Source: Clostridia bacterium | GTDB lineage: Bacteria > Bacillota > Clostridia > Oscillospirales > CAG-272 | Assembly: GCA_017465885.1 (NCBI GenBank) | Contig: JAFTVG010000027.1 | Span: forward strand, 1 to 52,798 | Length of the DNA: 52,798 nucleotides | Reading direction: 5' to 3' | In this document: positions 1-8,193 of the stretch, piece by piece | How the letters are laid out: each line of letters begins with the position of its first letter | Position numbering within the stretch: the first letter of the stretch is position 1 | Made by a program: the position numbers and the translations under genes | The notes under the pieces: model-generated | The model's database searches: none | Seen by the model: only the letters and a program-made list of their open reading frames with translations | What the model was told of the DNA's origin: nothing

Positions 1-5
1 AAAGG

Positions 6-197
6 ACCGACGTTTTGCCAACGGCAAAACCCGCAGAGTTGAAAACCGACAGGTGTTCAACTCAAAAGGACCGACGTTTTGCCAACGGCAAAACTCGCAG
101 AGTTAAAAATCGGCAGGTTTTTAACAAAAGGAGAAGCATAACCGACGTTTTGCCAACGGCAAAACTCGCAGAGTTAAAAATCGGCAGATTTTTAACT
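6..197. repeat. Three tandem copies of a two-hairpin repeat unit
   Basis: Three units begin at 6, 70 and 141. Each starts with a perfect inverted repeat (GTTTTGCC, AAC, GGCAAAAC) followed after about ten bases by a second hairpin (GTTAAAAATC ... GATTTTTAAC in the unit at 141). Unit 1 has changed both arms of the second hairpin to GAGTTGAA and TTCAACTC, so pairing is kept. The unit at 141 overlaps the stop codon of the kinase gene on the minus strand and could serve as its transcript end, although there is no clean T-tract. An open frame runs through the array (15-575), but it is an artefact of the repeat and the antisense kinase. Confidence 0.8.
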
Positions 198-1481
198 CAA
201 GGTGATCTGCACCCCAAACAGTCCGCTTTCCTCGAAATACTCCACCCATCCGCCGTACTTTTGGGCGGTGCTTTCCACGATCTTGTGACCAAGACCGTGG
301 GCGTCGGGATCCTTTTTGGTGCTTTTTTTCAGCCGACCGCCCTCAAGAACCTTGTTTTTGACGGTGTTTTTGCAGACGATCAGCGAGTAGTCGTTGTGCC
401 GGGCAAAGTGCAGCTCGATGCGCCGCTCCTCCGGGGGAAGAAGCTCCACCGCCTCCAGAGCGTTGTCAAGCACGTTGCCCACCATACAGGAAAGGTCCAC
501 GGGGTCAATATGGTTAAAGGATGCCACCGAGCCGTCCACGATCACCCGCACGTCCTTGCGGGAGGACAGCTTTGAATTGATCAGATAGTCTAAAACCCCG
601 TTGCCCGAGCGGATCAGGTCGCCCATACTGTCAACGGTCTTGGTAAGCTTGCCCAGATACTCCAAGCAGGTCTCGGTGTCGCCCGCCTCAAGATAGCCGC
701 CCACCACCGTCAGGTGGTTTTTTAAGTCGTGGCGGGTCTTGCGGATATGCTCCCAGATCACCGAAGCCTCGGTGATCCTGCTTTTTTCAAAGGCTTCCTT
801 TTCCCGCATCAGCCTTAACTCGTATTTTGCCTTTTGCAGTTTGCTGATCTGATAGATCAGAATGTATAAAAAGACGTCTAAAGCCAAAAAGGCAAAGGCA
901 GTGCCCCCCAAAATGAGCTCGTGATCCTTGAAAAGGTCGTCGAGCATCAAGGTCATCACTGCGGCAAGTCCGATCATGGAGAGCGTATGAAACAGCATGA
1001 GAAGCAGTCCGTAACCAAGACTCAGATCGGTGTTCTTTTTAAAGACGATCAATAAAAAGCGCAGTGTGGCAAACTGTGTGGTCTTGGCAATAAGCAGAAA
1101 AATGATGCGGGCACCGGTGCGCGCTCCGTAAATCGTTTCTTCAAAATCCGATATAAACAAGTTGAAGGGTATAAATATCACCAGCATAGCTACGGAGATG
1201 ACCATCATAAAGAGTCCCGTGGACAGAAGCGCGGCAAAAATTCTTTTTTTATCAAAGGTCAGCGAATAGAGGATGCAGGCAAGAGTGACGACGATCACAG
1301 GCAAAAGGCTGAAGGGCATCACCACGTGATCCATAACCAGCTGCAGGGCGGTGTAAATGAGAGGAATGAGCAGGCGGGGGTGAAGCTTAAGGCGCTCTTG
1401 TCCCATCATACCCGCACAAAACCAGGTCATAAAGATGCCGTCAAGAACGGTGGCGGCGATTTCAAATAAAAGATAGATCAT
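192..1481 (-). CDS. AgrC-like sensor histidine kinase (GHKL ATPase)
   Basis: A 429-residue membrane sensor kinase of the AgrC/ComD (HPK10) type, which usually senses a peptide signal and phosphorylates a LytTR regulator. The first ~215 residues contain about six hydrophobic segments. The phospho-acceptor is His251 in the motif HDLKNH, the N-box is VGNVLDNALEA near 334-344, and the glycine box GLGHK lies at 396-400; this is the short GHKL ATPase without a separate dimerisation domain. Its ATG overlaps the stop of the response regulator by four bases (ATGA, 1478-1481), with GGAGG eight bases upstream. No AgrB or AgrD homologue is visible nearby, so the ligand is unknown. Confidence 0.88.
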   Translation of the reverse strand: MIYLLFEIAATVLDGIFMTWFCAGMMGQERLKLHPRLLIPLIYTALQLVMDHVVMPFSLLPVIVVTLACILYSLTFDKKRIFAALLSTGLFMMVISVAMLVIFIPFNLFISDFEETIYGARTGARIIFLLIAKTTQFATLRFLLIVFKKNTDLSLGYGLLLMLFHTLSMIGLAAVMTLMLDDLFKDHELILGGTAFAFLALDVFLYILIYQISKLQKAKYELRLMREKEAFEKSRITEASVIWEHIRKTRHDLKNHLTVVGGYLEAGDTETCLEYLGKLTKTVDSMGDLIRSGNGVLDYLINSKLSSRKDVRVIVDGSVASFNHIDPVDLSCMVGNVLDNALEAVELLPPEERRIELHFARHNDYSLIVCKNTVKNKVLEGGRLKKSTKKDPDAHGLGHKIVESTAQKYGGWVEYFEESGLFGVQITLS

Positions 1482-2209
1482 AGCCCAAGCCTCCGTCTGG
1501 TATAGACGCTCAGCGCCTTTTTAAAGTCTGCGGTGCGTTTTTGCGCCAAGGGTAAGCTTTCGCTCCCCACCTTCAAAAAGCCCTTTTCATCGGAGGGCTT
1601 TACGTGGAGCAGGTTGACGGTGTATGCCGAATGGATCCTGAAAAAGTCCAGCGCGGCAAGCTCCTTTTCAATGCCCGACAGCGTTCCGCGGCAGGAGTGG
1701 ACGGTGCCGTCGGTCATATGCACCTTATAGTAATTCTGCGCGCTTTCAAAATAGAGCACCTCCTCGGTCCGCACCGCCAGCTCGCCCTCTGCCGTTTGAA
1801 GAAGGTAGCGGCGCAAAAGATCGTCTCTCTGCTTTTTGATGCGGGTAAGGAGCAGGGGAAGCTCGCTTTCCACCCGCTCCTTGCGCAGATATGCAAAGGG
1901 GGAGAATTCAAAGGCGCTGTATACGAAATTGTCGTACGCCGAAACGAAGACCAGCGTGGGCTTCTTTTTGCCGCTTTTTAAGGCGCGCGCCAGCTCAAAG
2001 CCGCTCATTTCGGGCATATCGATGTCTAAAAAGAGAAGGTCTGCCTCGTTTTTTTCAAGATGATCAAGCAGCTCCCGACCCTTTTGAAAATAGGTACAGC
2101 AAAGCTCGTCATCCTTCAGCTCCAGCACGCTTTGCGCCTGCCTTTTTACGGCGGGCAGGAAGGAGGAGACGAAGGCGGGATCGTCGTCGCAAAAGAGGAT
2201 GCGGATCAT
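1478..2209 (-). CDS. LytTR-family response regulator
   Basis: A 243-residue two-component regulator. The receiver domain (about 1-120) has the acidic pocket CDDD at 7-10 and the phospho-acceptor Asp62 in LDIDMPEMSG. The C-terminal LytTR DNA-binding domain (about 140-238) has the typical LYFESAQNYYKVHM and FFRIHSAYTVNL stretches. It overlaps trmO upstream (ATGA, 2206-2209) and the kinase downstream by four bases each, so the three genes must be translationally coupled. LytTR regulators normally bind direct repeats upstream of target genes. I did not find an obvious pair of such sites next to this operon. Confidence 0.9.
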   Translation of the reverse strand: MIRILFCDDDPAFVSSFLPAVKRQAQSVLELKDDELCCTYFQKGRELLDHLEKNEADLLFLDIDMPEMSGFELARALKSGKKKPTLVFVSAYDNFVYSAFEFSPFAYLRKERVESELPLLLTRIKKQRDDLLRRYLLQTAEGELAVRTEEVLYFESAQNYYKVHMTDGTVHSCRGTLSGIEKELAALDFFRIHSAYTVNLLHVKPSDEKGFLKVGSESLPLAQKRTADFKKALSVYTRRRLGL

Positions 2210-2907
2210 GGTTGTTTCTCCTTTTCGTTGGCTGATTGAACGTCTGTCACGGTGAGGATGCGGTCGTTTTCCACGAAAAAACCGATCTCAAGCCCGGCAA
2301 AGGTCATACCGTAGCAGCGGCAGTCGTCCTGATAGGAGGGGCGGGGATCCTCCCGAAGCACCCCCAAAAGGGCGGCGCGCTTGTCCTCGGGCACTTTAAA
2401 GAGAAGCTCCTCGGGGAAGCGTACCTCCAGGGCGTACTCTTCAAAATCGGCGGCAAAGCCTCCCTGCGCCTCGGGATGGGCGTCTGCAAAGGGCAGATAG
2501 GGCTTGATGTCGTAAATGGGGGTGCCGTCCAGCAGATCCACCCCCGAAACAAGCAGGCAAAGCCCCTCCGCCTCTCTTTTCACCCCCTCCAATTTCACGC
2601 AGGAAAGTCCGATGGGGTTGGGGCGGTAGGGCGAGCGGGTGGCAAAAACGCCCATTCTTTTGTTTCCTCCAAGACGGGGCGGGCGTACGGTGGCGCCCTT
2701 CAGCCTGCCTGCCTTGGAAAAGCCGAAGATCAGCCAAAGGTGGGAAAAGTCCTCGATGCCCGAGAGCATTTCGGGGTAAAAGTGCTCCTTGACGAAGCGG
2801 ATCCTGCCCGTCAGCTCCTTCACTCTGCCGCTTTGGCGGGGGATGCCGAATTTGTCCTTGAAGTCGGTTTCGATATAGGCGATGGGGATGAGTTGAAGTT
2901 CGTTCAT
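2206..2907 (-). CDS. trmO: tRNA (t6A37) N6-methyltransferase, TrmO/TsaA family
   Basis: A 233-residue SAM-dependent enzyme of the TrmO (formerly TsaA, VirR/YaeB) family, which methylates threonylcarbamoyl-adenosine at position 37 of certain tRNA-Thr. The family signatures are present: PIAYIETDFKDKFGIPRQSG at the N-terminus, RSPYRPNPIGLSCVKL in the middle, GTPIYDIKPYLPFAD, and the C-terminal half with DPRPSYQDD. The length matches the family. It lies 29 bases after the AraC gene and overlaps the response regulator. Coupling of a tRNA-modifying enzyme to an Agr-like two-component system is unusual and may be accidental operon packing. Confidence 0.88.
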   Translation of the reverse strand: MNELQLIPIAYIETDFKDKFGIPRQSGRVKELTGRIRFVKEHFYPEMLSGIEDFSHLWLIFGFSKAGRLKGATVRPPRLGGNKRMGVFATRSPYRPNPIGLSCVKLEGVKREAEGLCLLVSGVDLLDGTPIYDIKPYLPFADAHPEAQGGFAADFEEYALEVRFPEELLFKVPEDKRAALLGVLREDPRPSYQDDCRCYGMTFAGLEIGFFVENDRILTVTDVQSANEKEKQP

Positions 2908-2936
2908 AATGACCTCGGTTTTTTATGGAATGCTGC

Positions 2937-3734
2937 TCACGTCCACAGCTCCAGCCGTTCGTTCTTTTGTCTTACGCGGTATTCTCTGGGCGACACGCCG
3001 ATCCTGCCCATAAAGGCGCGGTTGAAGGTGCGGGTGCAGGTGAAGCCTGAGGAAAAGCAGACGTCGGTGATGGGCATATCGGTGGTGGTGAGGAGCTTTA
3101 CCGCCTCCTCGATGCGCAGGGCGTTGATATAGTTGCTGAAGCTGATGCCCAGCTGTCGGCTGAACAGATGGGAGATGTAGTATTTTCCAAGGAACAGCTC
3201 TCTTGAAAGGACGTCCAGGGTCAGCTCCTCCAAAAAGTGCTGCTCGCAGTAGATGAGCACCCGCTCAAGGGCGCAGTCGTTTGCCTCCACGGGGTAGACC
3301 GGCAGGCTTTCAAGGAGGATGGATAGGATGGCGCCCGTTAAGTGCTTGTCCCGCTGATAGGCAAAGCGCGCCTCGCTTTCAAGGCACATTTTGGCAAGAG
3401 CCAGCACGGAGGGATTCTTTGCTCCCTCCTTGATGATGGGGCTGACGGGCTTGTGGCCGTTGATGCTCTCCTCAAAATCGTTGTAGATGGTGGCGGGGAT
3501 GAGGAAGAGGATGTAGTCCTCCGGCCCGTCGGATACGTATTTGTGAAGCTGATTGGGAAAGACGATCAGGGCGTTACCCGCCTCGATGCGGTGGGTCACT
3601 CCGTCGATGATGGCGGTGGAGCTGCCCTCCAGCATCAGGATCAGCTCGATCTCTCTGTGGCGGTGCGCAAAATAGCCCAGACGGCTGGAGCGGCTGCAGC
3701 GCAGAATGTTTCCGTGGTTTTCGTATACGGGCAT
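2937..3734 (-). CDS. AraC-family transcriptional regulator with cupin sensor domain
   Basis: A 265-residue regulator. The N-terminal ~130 residues look like a cupin-type ligand pocket (HRHREIELILMLEG, then NALIVFPNQLHKY). The C-terminal ~100 residues form two helix-turn-helix units, with LGKYYISHLFSRQLGISF and the family signature ending GRIGVSPREYR. It is divergent from the sugar isomerase and dehydrogenase genes starting at 3919. Local regulators of this type usually control the divergent sugar-use genes, so a role in their induction is the natural inference. It has its own strong promoter at 3824-3852. It may also lead the operon trmO, response regulator and kinase, since no terminator is seen in the 29-base gap. 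Confidence 0.9.
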   Translation of the reverse strand: MPVYENHGNILRCSRSSRLGYFAHRHREIELILMLEGSSTAIIDGVTHRIEAGNALIVFPNQLHKYVSDGPEDYILFLIPATIYNDFEESINGHKPVSPIIKEGAKNPSVLALAKMCLESEARFAYQRDKHLTGAILSILLESLPVYPVEANDCALERVLIYCEQHFLEELTLDVLSRELFLGKYYISHLFSRQLGISFSNYINALRIEEAVKLLTTTDMPITDVCFSSGFTCTRTFNRAFMGRIGVSPREYRVRQKNERLELWT

Positions 3735-3798
3735 GGGTGCCTCCTTGTAGGGACGGTGCGCTCTTAAAAAAAGAGAGCAAGATTTGTCTTGTTTTTGT

Positions 3799-3828
3799 TT
3801 GAAAAAGCTTTGCTTTGACTTTTATTAT
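3799..3828 (+). promoter_or_regulatory. Divergent promoter for the sugar isomerase/dehydrogenase genes
   Basis: TTGAAA (3799-3804), 18 bases, TATTAT (3823-3828). It overlaps the AraC promoter head to head, which would let one regulator control both directions. A TATAAT at 3843-3848 is an alternative -10, but it lacks a well-placed -35. Confidence 0.5.
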
Positions 3829-3852
3829 AGCACATTTTGTCTTATAATGCAA
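3824..3852 (-). promoter_or_regulatory. Promoter for the AraC gene
   Basis: Read on the minus strand: TTGCAT (3852-3847), 17 bases, TATAAT (3829-3824), with an extended -10 (TGC directly upstream). Predicted start lies about 85 bases before the ATG. The -10 region overlaps the plus-strand -10 of the divergent promoter, so the two are likely mutually exclusive. Confidence 0.75.
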
Positions 3853-3918
3853 GTAGTATATTGAAAGTGCTCGTTCTCTTTTTTTGAAAAAACGGTCGGG
3901 CGCGGAAAGGCGGGACAA

Positions 3919-4749
3919 ATGAAGAAAATTCCCATTGCATTACAGCTTTATTCGGTAAGAGACAATCTTGCAAGAGATTTCGAGGGAACGCTTCGTCAGG
4001 TGGCACAAATGGGCTACGACGGGGTGGAATTCGCAGGTCTTTACGGCAAGAGCGGGGAGGAAGTGAAGAGGATCACGGACGAGCTTGGCTTGAAGGTGAT
4101 CTCCGCCCACGTGCCCCTTGCGGAGATGGTGGCAGACCCCGAGGGGGTATTCGCCCTTTATAAATCTCTTGGCTGTGCGTACGTTGCGGTGCCCTATCTT
4201 CCCGAGTCGGGCAGACCCGTGGTGGGCGATTTTGAAAAGACGGTCAAGACGGTCACCGAGCTTGCCGTCAAGGCAAAGGAGGCAGGACTGACTCTGCTTT
4301 ACCACAACCACGATTTCGAGTTCGTGAAGATGGAAAACGGCAGATACGGTCTTGACGAGTTATATACCCGCGTGCCCGCAGATCTGCTGGAGACCGAGAT
4401 CGACACCTGCTGGGTCAACGTGGCAGGGGTAGATCCTGCGGCATACGTGGAGCAGTATACGGGCAGAGCACCCGTTGTCCACTTAAAGGACTTCGTGATG
4501 CCCGGCAAGAAGCCCGCAAAGATGTACGCCCTCATCGGCATTGACGACGGGGAAGAGCAGAAGGAAGAGGAGGCGTTCTCCTTCCGTCCCGTGGGATACG
4601 GTGCGCAGAAGATGGAGGATATCCTTGCCGCCTGCGAAAAGGCGGGAAGCCTGTGGCTGGTGGTGGAGCAGGATGCTCCCTCAATGGGTCTTACTCCGAT
4701 GGAATGCGCCGCCAAGAGCCGCGCGTATCTGCAGTCCATCGGTTGCTGA
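3919..4749 (+). CDS. Sugar phosphate isomerase/epimerase (xylose isomerase-like TIM barrel)
   Basis: A 276-residue TIM-barrel protein of the AP-endonuclease-2/IolE-like superfamily. It begins IPIALQLYSVRDNLARDF, has YDGVEFAG on the second strand, LYHNHDFEF (metal-binding His region), EIDTCWVNVAG with the usual metal-binding Glu and Asp, VVHLKDF, and ends with the VVEQD strand. These enzymes isomerise or epimerise sugars or inositol intermediates with a divalent metal; the exact substrate cannot be read from sequence. It is followed after 30 bases by an oxidoreductase of the type often paired with it, so the two probably act in one sugar-derivative pathway. Confidence 0.88.
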   Translation: MKKIPIALQLYSVRDNLARDFEGTLRQVAQMGYDGVEFAGLYGKSGEEVKRITDELGLKVISAHVPLAEMVADPEGVFALYKSLGCAYVAVPYLPESGRPVVGDFEKTVKTVTELAVKAKEAGLTLLYHNHDFEFVKMENGRYGLDELYTRVPADLLETEIDTCWVNVAGVDPAAYVEQYTGRAPVVHLKDFVMPGKKPAKMYALIGIDDGEEQKEEEAFSFRPVGYGAQKMEDILAACEKAGSLWLVVEQDAPSMGLTPMECAAKSRAYLQSIGC

Positions 4750-4779
4750 TAACAAACAAAATTCAGGAGGTTTTATACT

Positions 4780-5955
4780 ATGGCACTTGATAAGAGCTTG
4801 GACGCCTTCAAGGACGTTCAGAAAACAAAGGTCGTTGACGCCAGCAAGAAGCTGCGCATCGGCTTCATCGGTTGCGGTTGGATCGCAGGCTCCCACATCA
4901 GATCCTTTATGAAGCAGCCCGACGTGGAGATCGTTGCGGGATGCGACCTGATCCCCGGCAAGGCGGAGGCTTTCTTTAAGGCACACGGCGTGCAGGGCGT
5001 GAAGACCGATTATGCCTCCCACAAGGAAATGATCGACGACAAGAGCCTGGAGCTTGACGCCGTGACCATTTGCACCTACAACCGTCAGCACGCAGGCCCT
5101 GCCATCTACGCGCTGAATAACGGCTTGAACGTTCTGCTGGAGAAGCCCTTTACCGTCACCCTTGACGAGGCGGTGGAGGTATGCCGCGCCGAGAAGGCAA
5201 GCGGTAAGCTTCTTTCCATCGGCTTCCAGCCCAGAATGGACGCCAATATGAAGATGATCAAGAAGATCGTGAATTCGGGCGCGCTTGGTCAGATCTACTA
5301 CATCCAGACCGGCGGCGGACGCCGCCGCGGCATCCCCTTCCCCTTCGGCACCACATTCATCGAGGAGGACACCGCAGGCATCGGCGCGCTGGGTGATATC
5401 GGATGCTACTCCCTTGATATGGTCCTTAACGCCATCGGCTACCCCAAGCCCCTGACCGTTTCGGGCTACAAGTCCGCCTTCTTCGGCAAGGATCCGGGCT
5501 ACTCCGAATACGTCAAGTCGGGTCACACCGACTATGCCGAAAAGTTTGGCGTGGACGATTTTGCGGCAGCCTTCATTCGCTTGGAGGGCGGCGTGATCTT
5601 GGACTTCCGTATCGCATGGGCAATGAATTTAGACACCCCCGGTGACACCATCATTATGGGTACCAAGGGAAGCCTGCGCATCCCCTCCACCGAGTGCTGG
5701 AACGGCACGGTGGGCGGTCCTATGGTCTTATACCACGAGGTTTGCGGTGAGCAGACCAAGACCGAGATCCCGATTATCCACACCGCCGAAAACCTCTTCG
5801 ATCTGAAGATCCGCACCTTCCTTGACGCCATCAAGGAAAACGGCACGGCACCCGTTCCTTCCTCTGAAATCCTTTATAACCAGGCGATCATCGACGGCAT
5901 CGCAAAGTCTGCCAAGGCAGGGCGCGAGGTTGAGATCGTGATCCCCGAGATCTGA
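4780..5955 (+). CDS. Gfo/Idh/MocA-family NAD(P)-dependent oxidoreductase
   Basis: A 391-residue dehydrogenase. After a ~25-residue leader the Rossmann fold begins with RIGFIGCGWIAGSH; VLLEKPFTVTLDEA holds the EKP motif typical of the family, and the C-terminal half is the alpha/beta substrate domain (LGDIGCYSLDMVLNAIG carries the usual DxGxH-like region with Asp-Ile-Gly-Cys-Tyr). The start is supported by AGGAGG ten bases upstream. Family members oxidise sugars, inositols or amino sugars. Paired with the isomerase at 3919 it suggests catabolism of an inositol-like or keto-sugar compound. A strong terminator follows. Confidence 0.88.
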   Translation: MALDKSLDAFKDVQKTKVVDASKKLRIGFIGCGWIAGSHIRSFMKQPDVEIVAGCDLIPGKAEAFFKAHGVQGVKTDYASHKEMIDDKSLELDAVTICTYNRQHAGPAIYALNNGLNVLLEKPFTVTLDEAVEVCRAEKASGKLLSIGFQPRMDANMKMIKKIVNSGALGQIYYIQTGGGRRRGIPFPFGTTFIEEDTAGIGALGDIGCYSLDMVLNAIGYPKPLTVSGYKSAFFGKDPGYSEYVKSGHTDYAEKFGVDDFAAAFIRLEGGVILDFRIAWAMNLDTPGDTIIMGTKGSLRIPSTECWNGTVGGPMVLYHEVCGEQTKTEIPIIHTAENLFDLKIRTFLDAIKENGTAPVPSSEILYNQAIIDGIAKSAKAGREVEIVIPEI

Positions 5956-5973
5956 TCCTTACGGTATTTTTGC

Positions 5974-6010
5974 GGGATACGGAGCCCGATCGGCTCTGTA
6001 TCCCTTTTTT
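5974..6010 (+). terminator. Rho-independent terminator after the dehydrogenase gene
   Basis: Stem GGGATACGGAGCC / GGCTCTGTATCCC (one mismatch) with a five-base loop and six T residues directly after. Confidence 0.9.
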
Positions 6011-6023
6011 GCCCAAAAGGTGC

Positions 6024-6052
6024 TTGACCGAAGCGTAAATCTATGGTATACT
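6024..6052 (+). promoter_or_regulatory. Promoter for the amino-acid permease
   Basis: TTGACC (6024-6029), 17 bases, TATACT (6047-6052), followed by an untranslated leader of about 24 bases and GGAGGG before the ATG at 6083. Confidence 0.8.
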
Positions 6053-6082
6053 ACTCAAAATTGAAGGATTTTCGGAGGGAAA

Positions 6083-7600
6083 ATGAACGATAAATTAAGC
6101 AAAAAGTACGGTCTGTTTACCGCTATTTGTATGGTCGTCGGTACCGTCATCGGCTCGGGTGTCTTTTTTAAGGCGCAGGACGTGCTGAACAAAACGAATG
6201 GTGATGTGGGCTTGGGTATTCTTGCTTGGGTCATCGGCGGCGCGGTGATGCTGTTCTGTATTCTCGCCTTTGCCAATATGGCGACCAAATACGAAAAGGT
6301 CAACGGCATCGTGGACTACTCCGAGGCGCTGGTGGGACCTAAGTACGGCTATTTCATCGGCTGGTTTATGACCACCATCTATTATCCCGCAATGACGGGC
6401 ACCCTTGCCTGGGTGTCGGCGCGCTATTTCATCGTCTTTGTCAAGGGCGCTGGGCTCGGGGGCGAGCTTTTGCTGCCCATTGAGCAGGGCGGTGCTCTGC
6501 TGGGTCCCGAAACCATGGTCATTGCCATGTTCTTCCTTGTGGGAAGCTTTGTAATTAACGCCATTTCTCCCAAGGTTGCGGGATATTTTCAGGTGTCCAC
6601 CACCGTTATCAAGATGATCCCTCTTCTGCTGGTGGCGGTAGGCGGTGTGATCTTCGGACTTGTTTCCAAGGACGGTATGCTGATCGAAAACTTCAAGACC
6701 GTTACCGAAACGGTGAAGGACGACGTGACGGGCAACCCGCTTTTTGCGGCGGTGGTCTCCACAGCCTTTGCATACGAGGGCTGGATCATTGCCACCTCCA
6801 TTAACGCAGAGCTGAAAAACGCCAAGAAAAACCTGCCTATTGCTTTGCTGGCGGGCGGTGCCATTATTGCCTTTATCTATATTTCATACTATATCGGTGT
6901 GGCAGGCGGTGCAGACAAGAAGGATCTGATGAGCACGGGCGCAACCGTTGCCTTTACCAATATGTTCGGCAATGCCATGGGCTCGCTTTTGGACGTTTTC
7001 GTGGTGGTGTCCTGCCTTGGCACGCTCAACGGACTGATGCTGGCGGTGTCAAGAGGAATGTATTCTTTGGCGGCAAGAGGAGAGGGGCCCGCCCCCCATG
7101 TCTTCAAGGAGGTGGACGCCCGCACCAATATGCCCACCAACTCTGCCATCGTGGGTCTTTTGATCGCGGCGTCGTGGATGCTCTATTTCGTGATGGCAAA
7201 CGTTTCGGCAGACCCCACGGGATGGCTTGGCTATTTTGCCTTTGACTCCTCCGAGCTGCCCATCGTGACCATGTACCCCTTATATATCCCCATTTTCGTG
7301 ATGTTTATGGTCAAGTCAAAGGGCGAGGGCATGTTCAAGCGCTTTATCGTGCCCGTGCTTGCCTCCGCCGCCTCTGCGTTTATGGCGCTTGCGGCAATCT
7401 ACTCCCACGGCATCCAACCCTACCTTGCGGCAAAGGCGGAGGGCAAGTTTTCCTGCCCCGTGCTCTTTTATCTGGTCGTCTTCGGGGCGATCATGGGCAT
7501 CGGTATGCTTTGCAACGTGAAGAATAAGGGAGAGGAAAAGCCCATATCCTTTAAGAGCGCTACCAAAAAGCAGAGAAAATACGGCAAAAAGAAGAAATAA
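6083..7600 (+). CDS. APC-superfamily amino-acid permease
   Basis: A 505-residue, strongly hydrophobic transporter with about 12-13 membrane segments. TM1 carries the APC signature VVGTVIGSGVFFKAQDVL, whose unwound glycine-rich turn binds the amino-acid backbone. TM2 has LAWVIGGAVMLFCILAFANM, and FAYEGWIIATSINAELKN matches the TM6 region of the LAT-like branch. The C-terminus ends in a lysine-rich cytoplasmic tail. Substrate cannot be read from the sequence; exchangers and uniporters exist in this branch. It has its own promoter and a hairpin after the stop, so it may be monocistronic, with some read-through to the nitroreductase pair. Confidence 0.9.
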   Translation: MNDKLSKKYGLFTAICMVVGTVIGSGVFFKAQDVLNKTNGDVGLGILAWVIGGAVMLFCILAFANMATKYEKVNGIVDYSEALVGPKYGYFIGWFMTTIYYPAMTGTLAWVSARYFIVFVKGAGLGGELLLPIEQGGALLGPETMVIAMFFLVGSFVINAISPKVAGYFQVSTTVIKMIPLLLVAVGGVIFGLVSKDGMLIENFKTVTETVKDDVTGNPLFAAVVSTAFAYEGWIIATSINAELKNAKKNLPIALLAGGAIIAFIYISYYIGVAGGADKKDLMSTGATVAFTNMFGNAMGSLLDVFVVVSCLGTLNGLMLAVSRGMYSLAARGEGPAPHVFKEVDARTNMPTNSAIVGLLIAASWMLYFVMANVSADPTGWLGYFAFDSSELPIVTMYPLYIPIFVMFMVKSKGEGMFKRFIVPVLASAASAFMALAAIYSHGIQPYLAAKAEGKFSCPVLFYLVVFGAIMGIGMLCNVKNKGEEKPISFKSATKKQRKYGKKKK

Positions 7601-7616
7601 TCGGTATGGAAGTGAC

Positions 7617-7650
7617 AGCGGGGACGAAAAAAGTGCCCCGCTGTATCTTT
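7617..7650 (+). terminator. Probable terminator after the permease
   Basis: Stem AGCGGGG (7617-7623) / CCCCGCT (7636-7642) with a 12-base loop and a weak T-rich tail (TGTATCTTTGTT). It sits just before the ribosome-binding site of the next gene and may only attenuate. Confidence 0.6.
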
Positions 7651-7671
7651 GTTAGACGAAAAGGAGTAGTT

Positions 7672-8193
7672 ATGAACGCAACCATCAACGATCTGATAAG
7701 CAGAAGAAGCTGCCGCGCCTATAGCGAGAAGGCGGTGGAGGAGGAAAAGCTTGCAGAGATTATAAAGGCGGGCACCTATGCCCCCACGGGCAGAAACAGG
7801 CAGTCGCCCGTGATCGTGGCGGTGGAGGACAAAGCCACAAGAGATCTGCTCTCAAGGATGAATAAGGAGATCATGGGAAGCGACACCGATCCCTTTTACG
7901 GCGCGCCCACCGTGCTTATCGTCCTTGCAGACCCCGCCGTGCCCACCTATTTATACGACGGTGCGCTGGTGATGGGCAATCTTTTAAACGCCGCAAATGC
8001 CCTTGGGGTGGATTCCTGCTGGATCCATCGGGCAAGGGAGGAGTTTGCAAGCGAGGAAGGGAAGGCGCTTCTTCAAAAGTGGGGACTGCCCGAGGGTCTT
8101 GAGGGCATCGGACACTGTATTCTCGGCTACCGCAAGACCGACCTGCCCGAAGCGTCCCCCCGAAAAGAAGGCTACGTGGTGAGGGTAAAATGA
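7672..8193 (+). CDS. Nitroreductase-family FMN oxidoreductase
   Basis: A 173-residue flavoprotein-like enzyme. The start at 7672 is preferred because AAGGAG lies five bases upstream and the protein then begins with the typical DLISRRSCRAYSEKAVEEE; an upstream in-frame ATG at 7606 would run through the permease terminator hairpin. Other signatures: APTGRNRQSP for FMN binding, DGALVMGNLLNAANALGVDS in the core helix, and GIGHCILGYRK near the end. Members reduce nitro compounds, quinones or flavins with NAD(P)H; the physiological substrate is unknown. It overlaps the next nitroreductase-like gene by four bases (ATGA), so the two are coupled. Confidence 0.88.
   Translation: MNATINDLISRRSCRAYSEKAVEEEKLAEIIKAGTYAPTGRNRQSPVIVAVEDKATRDLLSRMNKEIMGSDTDPFYGAPTVLIVLADPAVPTYLYDGALVMGNLLNAANALGVDSCWIHRAREEFASEEGKALLQKWGLPEGLEGIGHCILGYRKTDLPEASPRKEGYVVRVK

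Noticed and set aside
6..197. Possible CRISPR array at the window start
   Set aside because: Units are long, hairpin-forming and spaced by 64 and 71 bases without unique spacers of constant length.
15..575. Plus-strand frame over the repeat array and kinase gene
   Set aside because: The repetitive part comes from the hairpin repeats and the rest is antisense to the kinase; no ribosome-binding site.
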